From: Salipaludibacillus sp. LMS25
GTDB taxonomy: Bacteria; Bacillota; Bacilli; Bacillales; Salisediminibacteriaceae
Reading direction: 5' to 3'
Assembly (NCBI RefSeq): GCF_024362805.1
Contig: NZ_CP093299.1
Coordinates: 248,001 to 312,000, forward strand
DNA length: 64,000 nucleotides
Numbering within the stretch: the first letter of the stretch is position 1; each line of letters opens with the position of its first letter. Position numbers and translations under genes: made by a program. Under the pieces are notes generated by a model. It was not told where the DNA came from. It worked only from the letters and a program-made list of their open reading frames with translations, and did no database searches. This document shows positions 1 to 9,755 of the stretch, one piece after another.

Positions 1-215
1 GCAAAAACCCCCTTGTATAAGCATAATTTGTCCACAATTAACAAACTACCTTATTTTTTTTATGAATACAAGAATCTTGTCATTTAAAATGGATTTACAG
101 CTTTTTTAGAAATTTAGGTATTCATCCATTCCATGTAAAAGCATTTGCATAGCATGTTAGTACGCCGCACATTGATGTGTGGTATTAAAGAATTTACAAA
201 GGAGGCATTCATATT

Positions 216-395
216 ATGTACGGACACGGTGGAGGATTTTGTTGCGACCCTTGTGGATTCGGCCAACCATACCCTAGTTATGGTTATCCAACACAAGTAG
301 CCGGTGTAGGAACCGGAGCAGGGAAAGGGTTTGCGTTAATCGTGGTACTTTTCATATTGCTCATTATTGTAGGAGCTTCGAAATTCCACGGATAA
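216..395 (+). CDS. YjcZ-family small sporulation-type membrane protein
   Basis: This 59-residue protein starts with a Gly/Cys/Tyr-rich segment ([16 protein letters not shown]) and ends with one hydrophobic helix at about residues 39-53 followed by SKFHG. That layout is typical of the YjcZ/SscA family of tiny spore-associated proteins, which are thought to act in the spore envelope. The start has a strong site, GGAGG, 10 bases upstream of ATG. It is monocistronic, followed at once by its own terminator. The family assignment rests on composition and the C-terminal helix; exact function is unknown. Confidence 0.8.
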   Translation: MYGHGGGFCCDPCGFGQPYPSYGYPTQVAGVGTGAGKGFALIVVLFILLIIVGASKFHG

Positions 396-410
396 TCACT
401 TTTTTTCGTC

Positions 411-445
411 GGAAGTATCCAACTACGGATACTTCCTCTTTTCTT
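411..445 (+). terminator. Rho-independent terminator after the YjcZ-like gene
   Basis: A perfect 10-bp stem GGAAGTATCC / GGATACTTCC with a 6-base loop is followed by a T-rich run. Confidence 0.85.
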
Positions 446-524
446 CGGCTAAAAAAGTGTATATGATAGACTAAGTAAGACAAACTGGCGAATTAACCAA
501 AATTGCCAGTGAAAGGAGCATACT

Positions 525-1103
525 ATGTTGACAATGAACGATATTATTCGGGAAGGACATCCTACCCTTAGAAAGAAAGCAAAGCCCGTCCCATTACCAC
601 CAACCCCTGAAGATAAAGAAACATTAAAAGAAATGTCGGATTTTCTCGTACATAGCCAAGACCCGGAAATGGCTGAGAAACATGGGCTTCGTCCTGGTGT
701 TGGCCTAGCAGCCCCTCAAATTGATGTTAGTAAACAAATGATGGCTATACGTTCTACAGATCACAATGATAATATCGTTGAATATACCTTATTCAACCCA
801 AAAATTATTAGTCATTCTGCTGAAACAACCTACTTAGAAAACGGCGAAGGGTGCCTTTCAGTTGATCGAGAAGTTAACGGCATTGTGCCGAGGTATGCAA
901 GAATAAAAATTGAAGGGTACAACCTAGAAGGTAAGAAGGTAACGGAACGATTACGCGGTTTCTTAGCTATCGTATTTCAACATGAATTAGATCATTTAAA
1001 TGGGATTATGTTTTATGATAGAATTGACCAAGATGACCCTTATAAACAACCCCTGCCCCCTGGGGAAATAATCATTCGCAATGATACAGACACTCCCCTC
1101 TGA
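525..1103 (+). CDS. def: Peptide deformylase
   Basis: Removes the N-formyl group from nascent proteins in the cytosol using a metal ion. All three family motifs are present: GVGLAAPQ (residues 58-65), EGCLS (108-112, metal Cys) and HELDH (153-157, two metal His and the catalytic Glu). At 192 residues, with the insertion typical of Gram-positive type II enzymes, it matches B. subtilis DefB (YkrB), which is also near rpoY and rnjA. The start is preceded by AAAGGAG at good spacing; ATG at 534 is a less likely alternative. The stop codon lies inside the terminator stem. Confidence 0.96.
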   Translation: MLTMNDIIREGHPTLRKKAKPVPLPPTPEDKETLKEMSDFLVHSQDPEMAEKHGLRPGVGLAAPQIDVSKQMMAIRSTDHNDNIVEYTLFNPKIISHSAETTYLENGEGCLSVDREVNGIVPRYARIKIEGYNLEGKKVTERLRGFLAIVFQHELDHLNGIMFYDRIDQDDPYKQPLPPGEIIIRNDTDTPL

Positions 1104-1126
1104 ATCAATCGATACAGAGGGATTTT
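1096..1126 (+). terminator. Terminator of def, overlapping its stop codon
   Basis: CCCTCTG pairs with CAGAGGG across a 12-base loop and is followed by ATTTTTC. The left arm includes the TGA stop of the deformylase gene. Confidence 0.8.
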
Positions 1127-1572
1127 TCAATATTAAGCCTTTTGTAATAGGTGGGAACTGTTTATGCCATACTACTATATAACTTATCCGTTATGTGATT
1201 TAAACTACTTACTAAACGCACTTTTTGTAAGTAGTCATGTCACTGTTTTGGTTAAAATAGCTTCATTCGTAAACATGAGCCTTGAATTGAGCGGATAGAG
1301 GGTTTAAAATGTTGAAAAGGTGGATAGAACGTTTACTGAAAGATACCCGGCAATAATTATAGTCTCACTTAATGATGATAACCCATTCTTCCATCCTTCC
1401 TTCTACGTGAGGACTGAAAATAGGGATGATCTTTTGTGTTACCATGTTAACAGGACTATATGAATGTTTTTCACATTTGTTACATAGGCACTTGCTCTTT
1501 AGGTGAACGATCCGGAACGCCAAAAGAGCCCTATATATTAACTTGTTTTATACAGATAAAGGAGAGGATTAC
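1127..1572. other. Intergenic region with an unexplained inverted repeat
   Basis: No convincing gene is seen. A perfect 9-bp inverted repeat ACTACTTAC (1204-1212) / GTAAGTAGT (1227-1235) with a 14-base loop lacks a following T run, so it is not an obvious terminator. An open frame of 15 codons at 1309 is too short to call. The promoter for rpoY-rnjA should lie in the right half. Confidence 0.5.
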
Positions 1573-1785
1573 ATGATTTTTAAAGTGTTTTATCAAGACA
1601 CTCTAGAGGAAACACCTGTAAGGGAACGTACTAACGCTTTGTACATGGAAGCATCAACTGAGGAAGAAATACGCAAGAAACTGGCTGAACGCCGCTATAA
1701 TATTGAATTTGTGACCCCATTATCAGAAGAAGCACTTCAATATGAGAAAGAAAATAACGAAGACTTTCACGTGGAGAGTCTGTAA
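1573..1785 (+). CDS. rpoY: RNA polymerase epsilon subunit
   Basis: RpoY is a small auxiliary subunit of Firmicutes RNA polymerase that binds near the jaw of the enzyme. The 70-residue protein begins MIFKVFYQD, as in the family, and matches its usual length of about 70. The frame is open further upstream to 1543, but ATG at 1573 has the correct site (AAAGGAGAGG) and the expected N terminus. It ends 3 bases before rnjA, and the pair is conserved together in Bacillus (ykzG-ykqC), so both are probably cotranscribed. Confidence 0.93.
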   Translation: MIFKVFYQDTLEETPVRERTNALYMEASTEEEIRKKLAERRYNIEFVTPLSEEALQYEKENNEDFHVESL

Positions 1786-1788
1786 TAG

Positions 1789-3453
1789 ATGAAAGCTAAA
1801 AATCATCAAGTTGCGATCTTTGCCCTCGGGGGTCTGGGCGAAATTGGGAAAAACATGTACGCTGTCCAATTTCAAGATGAGATTATCATTATTGATGCAG
1901 GTATTAAATTCCCAGAGGATGAACTGTTAGGGATTGATTACGTTATTCCGGATTATACGTATTTAGTCAAAAATGTAGACAAGATTAAAGGCCTTTTCAT
2001 TACGCACGGACATGAAGATCATATCGGGGGAGTTCCTTATTTATTGAAGGAGATCAATGTTCCTATTTATGGTGGTAAGCTTGCCCTTGCTTTAATCAGA
2101 AACAAACTTGAAGAGCATGGCCTTCTTCGTACAGCAAAGCTTCATGAAGTTAATGAAGACGATATTATTAAATTTCAAAAAACAGCTGTCTCGTTCTTTA
2201 GAACGACACATAGTATTCCTGATTCATTTGGTATCGTCGTTAAAACACCATCAGGGAATATCGTGCAAACAGGTGATTTCAAATTTGATTTCACTCCTGT
2301 AGGCGAGCCAGCTAATTTATCAAAAATGGCTAAAATTGGAGAAGAAGGCGTCCTTTGTCTCCTCTCAGACAGTACGAATAGTGAAGTGCCAGGCTTTACT
2401 ATGTCGGAGCGAAAAGTAGGAGAAAGCATCGATTCCATCTTTAGAAAAGTGGATGGGCGTATTATTTTTGCGACGTTTGCATCCAACATTTATCGCCTTC
2501 AGCAAGCTGTAGAATCCGCAGTCAAGTATCATAGGAAAGTGGCAGTGTTTGGACGAAGTATGGAGTCTGCCATTAGAATTGGACGTGAGCTAGGCTACAT
2601 TAAAGCACCTGAAAGTACCTTTATTGATGCATCGCAATTAAATAAAATTCCAGCTGACCAAGTTTTAATATTATGTACAGGCAGTCAAGGAGAACCGATG
2701 GCAGCATTATCTCGAATTGCTCACGGAACCCACCGGCAAATTCAGATTATTCCTGGAGATACTGTTGTATTCTCCTCTTCCCCTATTCCGGGGAATACGT
2801 TAAGTGTCAGCAAGATTATAAACCAACTCTTTAAAGCAGGGGCAGAAGTGATTCACGGCTCACTCAATGATATCCATACGTCTGGACACGGTGGGCAAGA
2901 AGAACAAAAACTGATGCTTCGTCTTATGAAGCCTAAATATTTCTTACCAATTCACGGTGAATATCGCATGTTAAAGATGCACACTAAGCTTGCTGCAGAC
3001 TGTGGTGTACCAGAAGAAAATTCATTTGTAATGGATATTGGTGATGTGCTTGCATTAGATAAAAATGAAGCGGTACGCGCTGGCAAAATCCCTTCAGGTT
3101 CTATCTACGTAGATGGAAATGGCATTGGAGATATAGGAAATATCGTCCTACGCGACCGCCGTATCCTATCTGAAGAAGGATTAGTTGTGGTCGTTGTGAG
3201 CCTAAATATGAAAGAATTTAAAGTGGCTTCAGGCCCAGATATTATTTCCCGTGGATTTGTTTATATGCGGGAGTCTGGCGATTTAATAAATGAAGCACAA
3301 AAAAAGCTCGCTGGCCACTTAAACAATATGATGGAGAACAAAACATCACAATGGTCAGAAATTAAAAATGAAATTTCCGATACGTTAGGTCCATTTTTAT
3401 ATGAAAAAACAAAGCGTAAACCAATGATTTTACCAATCATAATGGAAGTCTAA
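1789..3453 (+). CDS. rnjA: Ribonuclease J1
   Basis: A metallo-beta-lactamase/beta-CASP nuclease with endo- and 5'-3' exonuclease activity, central to mRNA turnover in Bacillus. The zinc motif HGHEDH is at residues 73-78, and the beta-CASP region and C-terminal RNA-binding part follow. The length of 554 residues equals that of B. subtilis RNase J1 (about 555). The ribosome site GGAGAG overlaps the end of rpoY, so translation is likely coupled. A strong terminator follows the stop. Confidence 0.97.
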   Translation: MKAKNHQVAIFALGGLGEIGKNMYAVQFQDEIIIIDAGIKFPEDELLGIDYVIPDYTYLVKNVDKIKGLFITHGHEDHIGGVPYLLKEINVPIYGGKLALALIRNKLEEHGLLRTAKLHEVNEDDIIKFQKTAVSFFRTTHSIPDSFGIVVKTPSGNIVQTGDFKFDFTPVGEPANLSKMAKIGEEGVLCLLSDSTNSEVPGFTMSERKVGESIDSIFRKVDGRIIFATFASNIYRLQQAVESAVKYHRKVAVFGRSMESAIRIGRELGYIKAPESTFIDASQLNKIPADQVLILCTGSQGEPMAALSRIAHGTHRQIQIIPGDTVVFSSSPIPGNTLSVSKIINQLFKAGAEVIHGSLNDIHTSGHGGQEEQKLMLRLMKPKYFLPIHGEYRMLKMHTKLAADCGVPEENSFVMDIGDVLALDKNEAVRAGKIPSGSIYVDGNGIGDIGNIVLRDRRILSEEGLVVVVVSLNMKEFKVASGPDIISRGFVYMRESGDLINEAQKKLAGHLNNMMENKTSQWSEIKNEISDTLGPFLYEKTKRKPMILPIIMEV

Positions 3454-3461
3454 GCAACGTA

Positions 3462-3487
3462 AGACAGGGAGAATTCCCTGTCTTTTT
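3462..3487 (+). terminator. Terminator of rpoY-rnjA
   Basis: AGACAGGGA / TCCCTGTCT stem with a 4-base loop, followed by TTTTT. Confidence 0.9.
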
Positions 3488-3527
3488 AATTTGACTATTA
3501 CGCTCTCGTTAGTGTTAAATGTGTAAA

Positions 3528-3662
3528 TATAACACGACCCTTCAATCAGCGGGCGTTGAGTGAATCAGGACATTAGCCTCCGTTTTCTCACACCTATATA
3601 GATTTACCTCTGCTCTCTATTTTGAGGTGGGAGTTTTCGGATGGTGGGTTATCTGTGATAAA
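3528..3662 (+). repeat. Interspersed repeat, family B (copy B1)
   Basis: Family B runs from ATAAAACGACC through a Fur-unlike hairpin-rich body to GTTATCTGTGATAAA. This copy has lost part of the first hairpin (only CAATCAGCGGG is left) but keeps the second: CTCACACCT...AGGTGGGAG flanked by CTATATAGA/TCTATTTT. Its final GATAAA is shared with the start of the adjoining A1 copy, so the two form one composite between the 3' ends of rnjA and ktrC. Confidence 0.75.
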
Positions 3663-3816
3663 GCTAAGCTTCAATCAGTGGGAGTTTCCCTTCATCCCCC
3701 ACTGATTGTTCGTTTAACTTATGGGACCTTTAGGGGCAGTTTATCCCCCGCCTAAACTTTTCGACCTTCTTAAGTTTTGAGGTGAGGGTTTTACTGCCCC
3801 TTAAGAGTGGGATAAA
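3657..3816 (+). repeat. Interspersed repeat, family A (copy A1)
   Basis: Family A starts ATAAAGCTAAGCTTCAATC and ends GAGTGGGATAAA. Hairpin 1 is CAATCAGTGGG / CCCACTGATTG. Hairpin 2 is long and nested: AGGGGCAGT / ACTGCCCCT outside, CCCCC(A/G)CCT / AGGTGGGGG inside, and AAACTT / AAGTTT innermost. Other copies in this window are A2 18543-18704, A3 20297-20453 and A4 21481-21638, with partial copies A5 and A6. Confidence 0.85.
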
Positions 3817-4028
3817 AAAGCTGGCTCAGAGAAAATAACTTATTCGTCAGAGGAAGCCTTAATATTTGTCAATCCCACTTAGTTAAGTATGCTCAAATCC
3901 GTTTTCTGCACCAGAGGGCATCCACTCAGCGGACTAAGAAGGGACAAAAGGTAATGTGGTGGTGATAACTCTTAGTGTAAAAATGAGTGGATGGTATAGC
4001 AACACCTACTTTCACAGATTCAGGAAAA

Positions 4029-4054
4029 TAAAAAAGCTACAAGTTTCTGCAGCT
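4029..4054 (-). terminator. Terminator of ktrC
   Basis: On the minus strand AGCTGCA / TGTAGCT forms a short stem directly after the ktrC stop and is followed by TTTTTTA. Confidence 0.75.
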
Positions 4055-4057
4055 CTT

Positions 4058-4726
4058 TTAATCTTCTTCATCAAATAAATCTTTTTCCATCCTGGTAATA
4101 TCTTTGTCCGCCCCGATCACTATGATAATATCACCATACCTTAGTACTTCATCAGCAGATGGAGAAACATTAATCTCCTCATCGCGCTTTATTGCCATAA
4201 CATTACATCCGTAATTAGCCCGAATGTCTAAATCTATCAATGTGCGATTGTTAACTATTTGACCCGCTTCTAATTCAACAATACTGTACTCATCAGATAA
4301 TTCCAAGTAATCAAGGACATTTTTTGAGACAATATTATGAGCAATTCTCACACCCATATCACGCTCTGGATGAACTACTTTATGAGCACCAATCTTATTC
4401 AGCACTTTCTCATGATAATCGTTTTGAGCTTTCACTGTAATATGGTTCACACCTTGTTCTACAAGCATTAATGTGGTGAGTATGCTTGATTGTATATTGT
4501 CTCCGATAGCAACTACTACATGATCAAAATTTCTAATCCCTAGGCTTTTCAAAGTATTTTCCTCGGTCGTATCAGCTACTACAGCATGTGTGGCAATGGA
4601 TGCAAACTCATTTACCTTATCTTCGTTTGTATCGATCGCAAGCACTTCCATCCCCTGCTCACTTAACGATTTGCATATACTCCCACCAAAACGCCCTAGT
4701 CCTATAACAGCAAATTGTTTTTTCAT
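4058..4726 (-). CDS. ktrC: Ktr potassium-uptake gating subunit (RCK protein)
   Basis: A cytosolic RCK ring protein that gates a KtrB/KtrD-type potassium channel in response to ATP/ADP and c-di-AMP. The Rossmann motif GLGRFGGS lies at residues 9-16, the RCK_N domain spans about 1-125 and the RCK_C domain about 135-220. The length (222) and the position beside rnjA match B. subtilis KtrC (YkqB). No channel subunit is in the window, so its partner must be encoded elsewhere. A paralogue lies at 15206-15862. Confidence 0.92.
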   Translation of the reverse strand: MKKQFAVIGLGRFGGSICKSLSEQGMEVLAIDTNEDKVNEFASIATHAVVADTTEENTLKSLGIRNFDHVVVAIGDNIQSSILTTLMLVEQGVNHITVKAQNDYHEKVLNKIGAHKVVHPERDMGVRIAHNIVSKNVLDYLELSDEYSIVELEAGQIVNNRTLIDLDIRANYGCNVMAIKRDEEINVSPSADEVLRYGDIIIVIGADKDITRMEKDLFDEED

Positions 4727-4890
4727 TCTAATCCCCCGGTTCTTTTTCTTTCACTATTAGTTATCATACATAGAAAATCGCAAAGTATCAATTAGGAAGT
4801 CTATATGCACCCAGAAATGGCGGTAATTCATTATCAAATAATATAAATGAATGTCCCAATTGAACTTTCAACACAAACAAATCGACAATG

Positions 4891-5050
4891 ATAAAACGAC
4901 CCTTCAATCAGTGGCTGTTCGTTCTCCTCCCACTGATTGAAGGGTGAGGTGAATAAAGACATTAATTAGCCTCCGTTATCTCCACCTATATAGATTTATC
5001 TTTCCTCTCTATTTTTTTGAGGGCGTTTTCGGACGGTTATCTGTGGTAAA
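4891..5050 (+). repeat. Interspersed repeat, family B (copy B2)
   Basis: It begins ATAAAACGACCCTTCAATC and ends GTTATCTGTGGTAAA. Both hairpins are present: CAATCAGTGG / CCCACTGATTG, then the CTCCACCTATATAG ... CTCTATTT part. It lies in the 590-base gap between ktrC and the peroxiredoxin gene. Nothing else is seen in the rest of that gap except the promoter side of ktrC and the peroxiredoxin terminator. Confidence 0.8.
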
Positions 5051-5272
5051 CCGTCTCTATCACATGGTCGTCTATAAAAAAGGACTGCCGTGACAGACGG
5101 TGACTTCCAGAGGACCAGCGCTGTCTGAAGATCCAAAAATGCAAAAGCTTTTATCACATCATATAGCAGAAACTTAGCCCTTGGAAAGCGTCCGTCGTAG
5201 TGGATTGCCAATGTATGAGTCGTTTTTTACAGGTGTCGTTTGTACGGTAAGATTATCGTCTCGTGTAAATAC

Positions 5273-5302
5273 AAAAAGCCTGGCAGCGTTTTACTACCAG
5301 AC
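5273..5302 (-). terminator. Terminator of the peroxiredoxin gene
   Basis: On the minus strand GTCTGGTAG pairs with CTGCCAGGC, with two G-U pairs, and is followed by TTTTTG. Confidence 0.7.
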
Positions 5303-5319
5303 TAAGGCTGTAAGTATAA

Positions 5320-5871
5320 TTAAACTGTAAGCGTATCTTGACCAGGCTTCCAGTTAGCCGGGCATAAACCGCCAGTTTGCAAGGCCTGTAGGACACGTAA
5401 TGTCTCGTCCACATCACGACCAATATTATTATGGTTCACAACAGCGTACATTAATTCACCTTCAGGGCTAATAATGAATAAACCGCGAAGTGCTACGCCT
5501 TCTTCCTCAATAAGTACCCCATAATCACGAGAAACTGTGTGATTCGTATCTGCAGCTAAAGGATATTTTAAATCACCTAGTCCGTTATCATCACGATCTG
5601 TGTTAATCCACGCTAAGTGGGTATGAATCGTATCCGTAGACACTCCGATAACCTCAGCATCTAAGTCCTCAAATTCATCGTAACGGTCACTTAATGATGT
5701 AATTTCCGTTGGACATACGAACGTAAAGTCCATTGGATAGAAAAAGAGAACTGTCCATTTGTCCTGCTTCATATTGTCTTCAAGACTCACTTTTCCAAAC
5801 TCTTTATTTGCCATCACAGCATCCATCTCAAATCGTGGTGCTTGTTTAGCAACCATACGCTTTTCTGACAT
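5320..5871 (-). CDS. Typical 2-Cys peroxiredoxin (YkuU-like)
   Basis: Reduces hydrogen peroxide and organic peroxides through a cysteine thiol in the cytosol. The peroxidatic Cys is in FVCPTEI (Cys53) and the resolving Cys is in GLCPANWKPG (Cys170), so it is a 2-Cys enzyme; 183 residues is normal for AhpC/TSA proteins. The frame is open to 5943, but ATG at 5871 follows GGAGGG and gives the usual N terminus MSEKRMVAKQAP. The order peroxiredoxin, MscS, UPF0180, DAP genes matches B. subtilis ykuU-ykuT-ykuS-dapL-dapH. A Fur/PerR-type box lies upstream. Confidence 0.93.
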   Translation of the reverse strand: MSEKRMVAKQAPRFEMDAVMANKEFGKVSLEDNMKQDKWTVLFFYPMDFTFVCPTEITSLSDRYDEFEDLDAEVIGVSTDTIHTHLAWINTDRDDNGLGDLKYPLAADTNHTVSRDYGVLIEEEGVALRGLFIISPEGELMYAVVNHNNIGRDVDETLRVLQALQTGGLCPANWKPGQDTLTV

Positions 5872-5920
5872 TCCAAATCCCTCCATTATATATGTGCAAT
5901 ATTGAACAATTAATATTATA

Positions 5921-5935
5921 TGATAATGATTACAA
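5921..5935. promoter_or_regulatory. Fur/PerR-type operator upstream of the peroxiredoxin gene
   Basis: TGATAATGATTACAA matches 13 of 15 positions of both the Fur (TGATAATNATTATCA) and PerR (TTATAATNATTATAA) consensus as 7-1-7 inverted repeats. It lies about 50 bases upstream of the start. PerR control would fit a peroxiredoxin, but the two regulators cannot be told apart from sequence alone. Confidence 0.5.
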
Positions 5936-6054
5936 CTCGTCAACCAAACCTTTTTCTTTTTGCCTTGTTAATAGCATATGTTTAACTAACATACCTGTTG
6001 TGGTAAACTCTTAAAGTAACACAATTTCAATAAAAAAAGAGAGGTGATCATGTT

Positions 6055-6894
6055 ATGCAGCCATGGATTCAATCGATTAATTGGTCTGAAATCGGGACGA
6101 AAGCGTTGACTGTTTCATTTCAATTAGTTGGTATCCTCATTGTTTTCCTTATTATTCGTGCTGTTGGCAAGAAATTTATTGCTACAAGCTTTAAAAAAAT
6201 GCGTTCTCAGCGTAACATTTCTCACGGACGAGTTCAAACATTAGAAAAACTCGCTTCAAATGTGTTTTCATATATGTTACTTTTTATCGTTATTACTCTT
6301 ATAGTGGGCGTATTTGAATATAATATAGCGCCATTAATTGCCGGTGCAGGTATTGTTGGTTTAGCCATCGGTTTTGGTGCTCAAGGCATAGTCAGCGATA
6401 TCGTTACTGGCTTCTTCATTCTCCTAGAACGCCAATTAGAAGTAGATGAATATGTCACGGTCGCTGGGCTCGATGGTATTGTAGAAGAAGTAGGTTTACG
6501 CACGACACGTTTAAGAGGATTTGATGGAACTGTTCATTACATTCCAAACCGAGAAATCAGCAGTCTTAGTAACCATTCTCGTTCGAATATGAGAGCATTA
6601 GTGGATATGAGTATTAGTTACGACGATAATATTGACGAGGCAATGGAAGTGATGCAAAAAGTGTGTGACAGGATAGCCGCGGAAGAAGAGCTCATTAAAG
6701 AAGGGCCGCATGTTGTGGGTGTGCAAAATTTAGGTGATAGTGACGTTGTCATCCGCGTTATTGCCCAAACAGCTAACATGGAGCAATGGGCTATTGAGCG
6801 CCGCCTAAGAAAAGAAATGAAGGAAGCACTCGATGCTCATGGTATTGAAATCCCGTTCCCTCATCAAGTTAACTTACGTAAAGAAGCGAATTAA
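6055..6894 (+). CDS. ykuT: Small-conductance mechanosensitive channel, MscS family (YkuT)
   Basis: An inner-membrane channel that opens under membrane tension to release solutes after osmotic downshock. Three hydrophobic segments lie at about residues 15-37, 65-85 and 90-125. The pore-lining Gly/Ala-rich helix is GIVGLAIGFGAQGIVSD, followed by the beta domain (GLDGIVEEVGLRTTRLR) and a C-terminal alpha/beta domain. The length of 279 and the neighbours match YkuT. ATG at 6055 is better spaced from GAGGTGATC than ATG at 6051. Confidence 0.93.
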   Translation: MQPWIQSINWSEIGTKALTVSFQLVGILIVFLIIRAVGKKFIATSFKKMRSQRNISHGRVQTLEKLASNVFSYMLLFIVITLIVGVFEYNIAPLIAGAGIVGLAIGFGAQGIVSDIVTGFFILLERQLEVDEYVTVAGLDGIVEEVGLRTTRLRGFDGTVHYIPNREISSLSNHSRSNMRALVDMSISYDDNIDEAMEVMQKVCDRIAAEEELIKEGPHVVGVQNLGDSDVVIRVIAQTANMEQWAIERRLRKEMKEALDAHGIEIPFPHQVNLRKEAN

Positions 6895-6996
6895 ACATCC
6901 ATCCCTACATCACATACCAAATTTACTTTTTCCATTTTATTAAATAATGAGGTCAGTGATAACCAAATATTAATCAAATTCCTCTTCAAAAAGATT

Positions 6997-7036
6997 AAAA
7001 CCAGACTCGTATAACGGTACGTAGTCTGGTTTTTAA
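6997..7036. terminator. Bidirectional terminator between ykuT and ykuS
   Basis: AAAACCAGACT pairs with AGTCTGGTTTT, with A and T runs on both sides, so it can stop transcription from both converging genes. Confidence 0.88.
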
Positions 7037-7049
7037 CATGCTGTTGTTA

Positions 7050-7295
7050 TTAATGTTTGATAGATTGCTCTACTCGTTCACACACTTCATTTGCGGTTAA
7101 GCCTTGAGCTGAAATAACTGCTGACTGTGTATTCGTATCTTGTATACCCATCATGTTTTCTTGTTGACCAGATACGACACAACAATCACATTGAGCTGCA
7201 TCCTCTTGATTTTGCAAAGATATTACATCGTATCCTTTGGCCTGGAGAGCTTGCTCCACATCTTTTAAAGATGGTTCTACACCAACTTTTGGCAT
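7050..7295 (-). CDS. ykuS: UPF0180 protein YkuS
   Basis: An 81-residue protein of unknown function starting MPKVGVEPSLKDVEQAL with a central CDCCVVSG segment, as in the UPF0180 family. The frame is open to 7325, but ATG at 7295 follows AAGGAGG and gives the family N terminus. It lies 75 bases downstream of dapL on the same strand with no terminator between, so it may share the dapH-dapL transcript, as in B. subtilis. Confidence 0.88.
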   Translation of the reverse strand: MPKVGVEPSLKDVEQALQAKGYDVISLQNQEDAAQCDCCVVSGQQENMMGIQDTNTQSAVISAQGLTANEVCERVEQSIKH

Positions 7296-7370
7296 ATTAA
7301 ACGCCTCCTTTTCTTTATTGCACACTTAGTTTACCCATCAATTAACATCATATGCAGTAAGAAAAATAAC

Positions 7371-8492
7371 TTAGCGTCTCCCTAACCATTCCTTTAAAAA
7401 CTGAACGGCGGGAAGCAACGCCTCTTCACTGGCATTTAATTTAGCTGAATGTAGACCAGCTTCACTCTCTACCCCAAGCCAGAACATAGCTCCAGGAATT
7501 TCTTCAAGAAAGTAACCAAAATCTTCGCCTGTCATTGCCTTTTCACATGGCTCAAATATTAGATGATCTGATGTACGAGCAAAGTCAATGAGCTCATGAG
7601 TTATATCCTCATCATTGTACACTTGGCAGTAATTAGCACCGTAATCAATTGTTAAATGGCACTTGAAGCTTGATTCAATCCCTTTAGCTATGCCTTCAAT
7701 GCGCTCTTTAATATCTTCCATAGCACCGCGTGACAACGTACGGATCGTTCCTTCAACTCGCGCATGTTCAGCAATAATGTTTTGTTTCGTTCCACCTTCG
7801 ATTTTCCCAATCGTTACCACTGCCGAATCAAGTGGCGCCACATGCCGTGCTACAATTGTCTGTAGTTGCGTCACTAAATGACTGGCAGCTACCACCATAT
7901 CTTCAGTTAAGTGAGGATAAGCGGCATGACCACCCTTACCATGTAAATCTATAAATAATTCACTCGTATTAGCAAACAAAATCCCTGGCTTTGTGGCCAT
8001 TGTTTTCACCGGGAGCTCCGGCGCGATATGAAGAGCATATATTTCTTGTGGTTTCCATTCTTGGAACTCTTCAGATGCTAACATCGGTTTAGCTCCCCCT
8101 GGCCCTTCTTCAGCAGGCTGAAATATAAAGACAAGGTTGTGATTGGGTTGCTCAACAGAGAAATGCTCAACAAGCGCTAATGCGATTGACATATGCACGT
8201 CATGCCCACACGCATGCATCATGCCTTCATGGATGGAAGAAAAGGAGCATGCCGTTTCTTCACTAATCGGTAAGCCGTCCATATCCGTCCTATAACCGAT
8301 CGTTTTACTACCGTCCTTTCCAGCTATAAACACGAAGACGCCCGTCTTCCATGTTTTGTACGATACATAATCATCAGGACACTGTTTAACGATATTTAAA
8401 ATGAATTGCTGAGTTTTTATCTCCTCAAAACCCTTTTCAGGAATTTGATGAAGCGCCCGGCGACGGGTCACCAGGCGCTCGTGTAATGACAT
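7371..8492 (-). CDS. dapL: N-acetyldiaminopimelate deacetylase
   Basis: Removes the acetyl group from N-acetyl-L,L-diaminopimelate, the third step of the acetylated lysine/DAP pathway feeding peptidoglycan and lysine. The M20 peptidase-family metal motif HACGHD is clear, and [15 protein letters not shown] near the C terminus is typical. The frame is open to a GTG at 8525 that overlaps dapH by 8 bases. ATG at 8492 gives the N terminus expected for the family, though no start has a strong ribosome site. It is directly downstream of dapH. Confidence 0.92.
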   Translation of the reverse strand: MSLHERLVTRRRALHQIPEKGFEEIKTQQFILNIVKQCPDDYVSYKTWKTGVFVFIAGKDGSKTIGYRTDMDGLPISEETACSFSSIHEGMMHACGHDVHMSIALALVEHFSVEQPNHNLVFIFQPAEEGPGGAKPMLASEEFQEWKPQEIYALHIAPELPVKTMATKPGILFANTSELFIDLHGKGGHAAYPHLTEDMVVAASHLVTQLQTIVARHVAPLDSAVVTIGKIEGGTKQNIIAEHARVEGTIRTLSRGAMEDIKERIEGIAKGIESSFKCHLTIDYGANYCQVYNDEDITHELIDFARTSDHLIFEPCEKAMTGEDFGYFLEEIPGAMFWLGVESEAGLHSAKLNASEEALLPAVQFLKEWLGRR

Positions 8493-8517
8493 ATCATCTT
8501 GATGTAACATCACGCCA

Positions 8518-9234
8518 TCACTCACTTAGCTTTCTAAGCTCTTGCTTTATTTCTGTTTTCCCTTTGGTTTTCTCATCGATTTCTTTAATGACTTTTGCCG
8601 GTGTTCCTGCCACTACAGTATTAGGCGGTACATCTTCCGTGACGATAGCACCCGCTGCAACAACAGCCCCTTTGCCAACCGTCACCCCTTCTAGAACAAC
8701 AGCATTAGCGCCAACGACGACACCGTCTTCAATAATAACCGGCTTAGCTGATGGCGGCTCGATAACACCTGCTAATACAGCCCCCGCACCAATATGACAA
8801 TTCTTCCCTACTGTTGCCCGTCCACCAAGAACAGCGTTCATGTCAATCATCGTTCCCTCGCCGATGACAGAGCCAATATTTATGGAGGCACCCATCATGA
8901 TCACAGCAGAGTCACCAATGTCAACCTGATCTCGAATGAAAGCACCTGGTTCAATACGAGCATGGATATTTTTCATATCTAGTAAAGGGATAGCTGAATT
9001 CCGACGATCATTCTCCACGACAAAGTCCTCTACTTTTGCTTCATTGTCTTTAATCGCCTGTTGAATTGCCTTCCATTCACCGAACAAGACACCTGTATGA
9101 CCCTGAATAAATGATTTCGTCTCGTTGCCGAAATCAATTCCTTCCAAGTCACCTTTAATATGTACTTTTACGGGTGTTGATTTCTCACTATTTGAGATAA
9201 AACTGATAATTTCATTTGCATCCATTTGTTTCAT
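8518..9234 (-). CDS. dapH: Tetrahydrodipicolinate N-acetyltransferase
   Basis: Acetylates tetrahydrodipicolinate with acetyl-CoA, opening the acetyl branch of DAP/lysine synthesis. The N-terminal domain (about 1-85) contains [10 protein letters not shown]. The C-terminal part is a left-handed beta-helix of hexapeptide repeats (for example [15 protein letters not shown] and [15 protein letters not shown]), ending in [15 protein letters not shown]. The 238-residue length fits the family. The start at 9234 follows AAGGAGG; the longer frame to 9270 has no such site. Confidence 0.95.
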   Translation of the reverse strand: MKQMDANEIISFISNSEKSTPVKVHIKGDLEGIDFGNETKSFIQGHTGVLFGEWKAIQQAIKDNEAKVEDFVVENDRRNSAIPLLDMKNIHARIEPGAFIRDQVDIGDSAVIMMGASINIGSVIGEGTMIDMNAVLGGRATVGKNCHIGAGAVLAGVIEPPSAKPVIIEDGVVVGANAVVLEGVTVGKGAVVAAGAIVTEDVPPNTVVAGTPAKVIKEIDEKTKGKTEIKQELRKLSE

Positions 9235-9755
9235 AACATATTCCTCCTTATAAAAAAGATCGAACTCCATTACATCATAGACATTTCATCAAAAAAATGC
9301 AATCATGTCTTCCTATCATTTTAATAATAATGATTATTTACTTCAAAAAACCTCGTCGTGAGATTTAAAAAGAGTGAGTAAATACATACTCAGTATGCCG
9401 AATGAGATGAGACATAAAATTGATTTCATTGACAGATGACATTCGTCACTTAAATCTGTCATACGCCTCTATCTACTCATTTTTAACGAAGAGTATCCCT
9501 ATTACAACACCTGGTCATTAGCCTATCAAGATTCCAGTATCCTTAAACTTTTCTCATTAACTCCTTGAAAGTAAAGCATACTTAGAACATAGTTCCATTA
9601 TCACGGAATCACCTTTATTTTTTTCGTGTTATTGTTTCATAACTAATGATGAGTCAGTCGTCTAAATTTCACTTAACTCTGTTTGAACCTTTAAGCTCGC
9701 TTTTAAAAGGAACATACGTCAAGTAAAGCTTTAATCTCAATGTTAAAGGTGTGAC
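9235..9755. other. Intergenic region upstream of dapH and the HAD pseudogene
   Basis: No gene is seen. TAATAATGATTATTT at 9325-9339 is a 7-1-7 near-palindrome weakly like a Fur/PerR-type box (12 of 15 to the PerR consensus). In such AT-rich DNA it may be chance. Confidence 0.35.

Noticed and set aside
114..296. 60-codon minus-strand ORF at the window start
   Set aside because: It is antisense to the well-supported YjcZ-like gene and has no ribosome site.
4996..5211. 71-codon minus-strand ORF between ktrC and the peroxiredoxin gene
   Set aside because: It overlaps repeat B2, has no ribosome site and no recognisable protein pattern.
5975..6010. Sigma-B-like promoter upstream of ykuT (GTTTAA with TGGTAA)
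   Set aside because: The -10 element matches only four of six positions, too weak to report as a feature.
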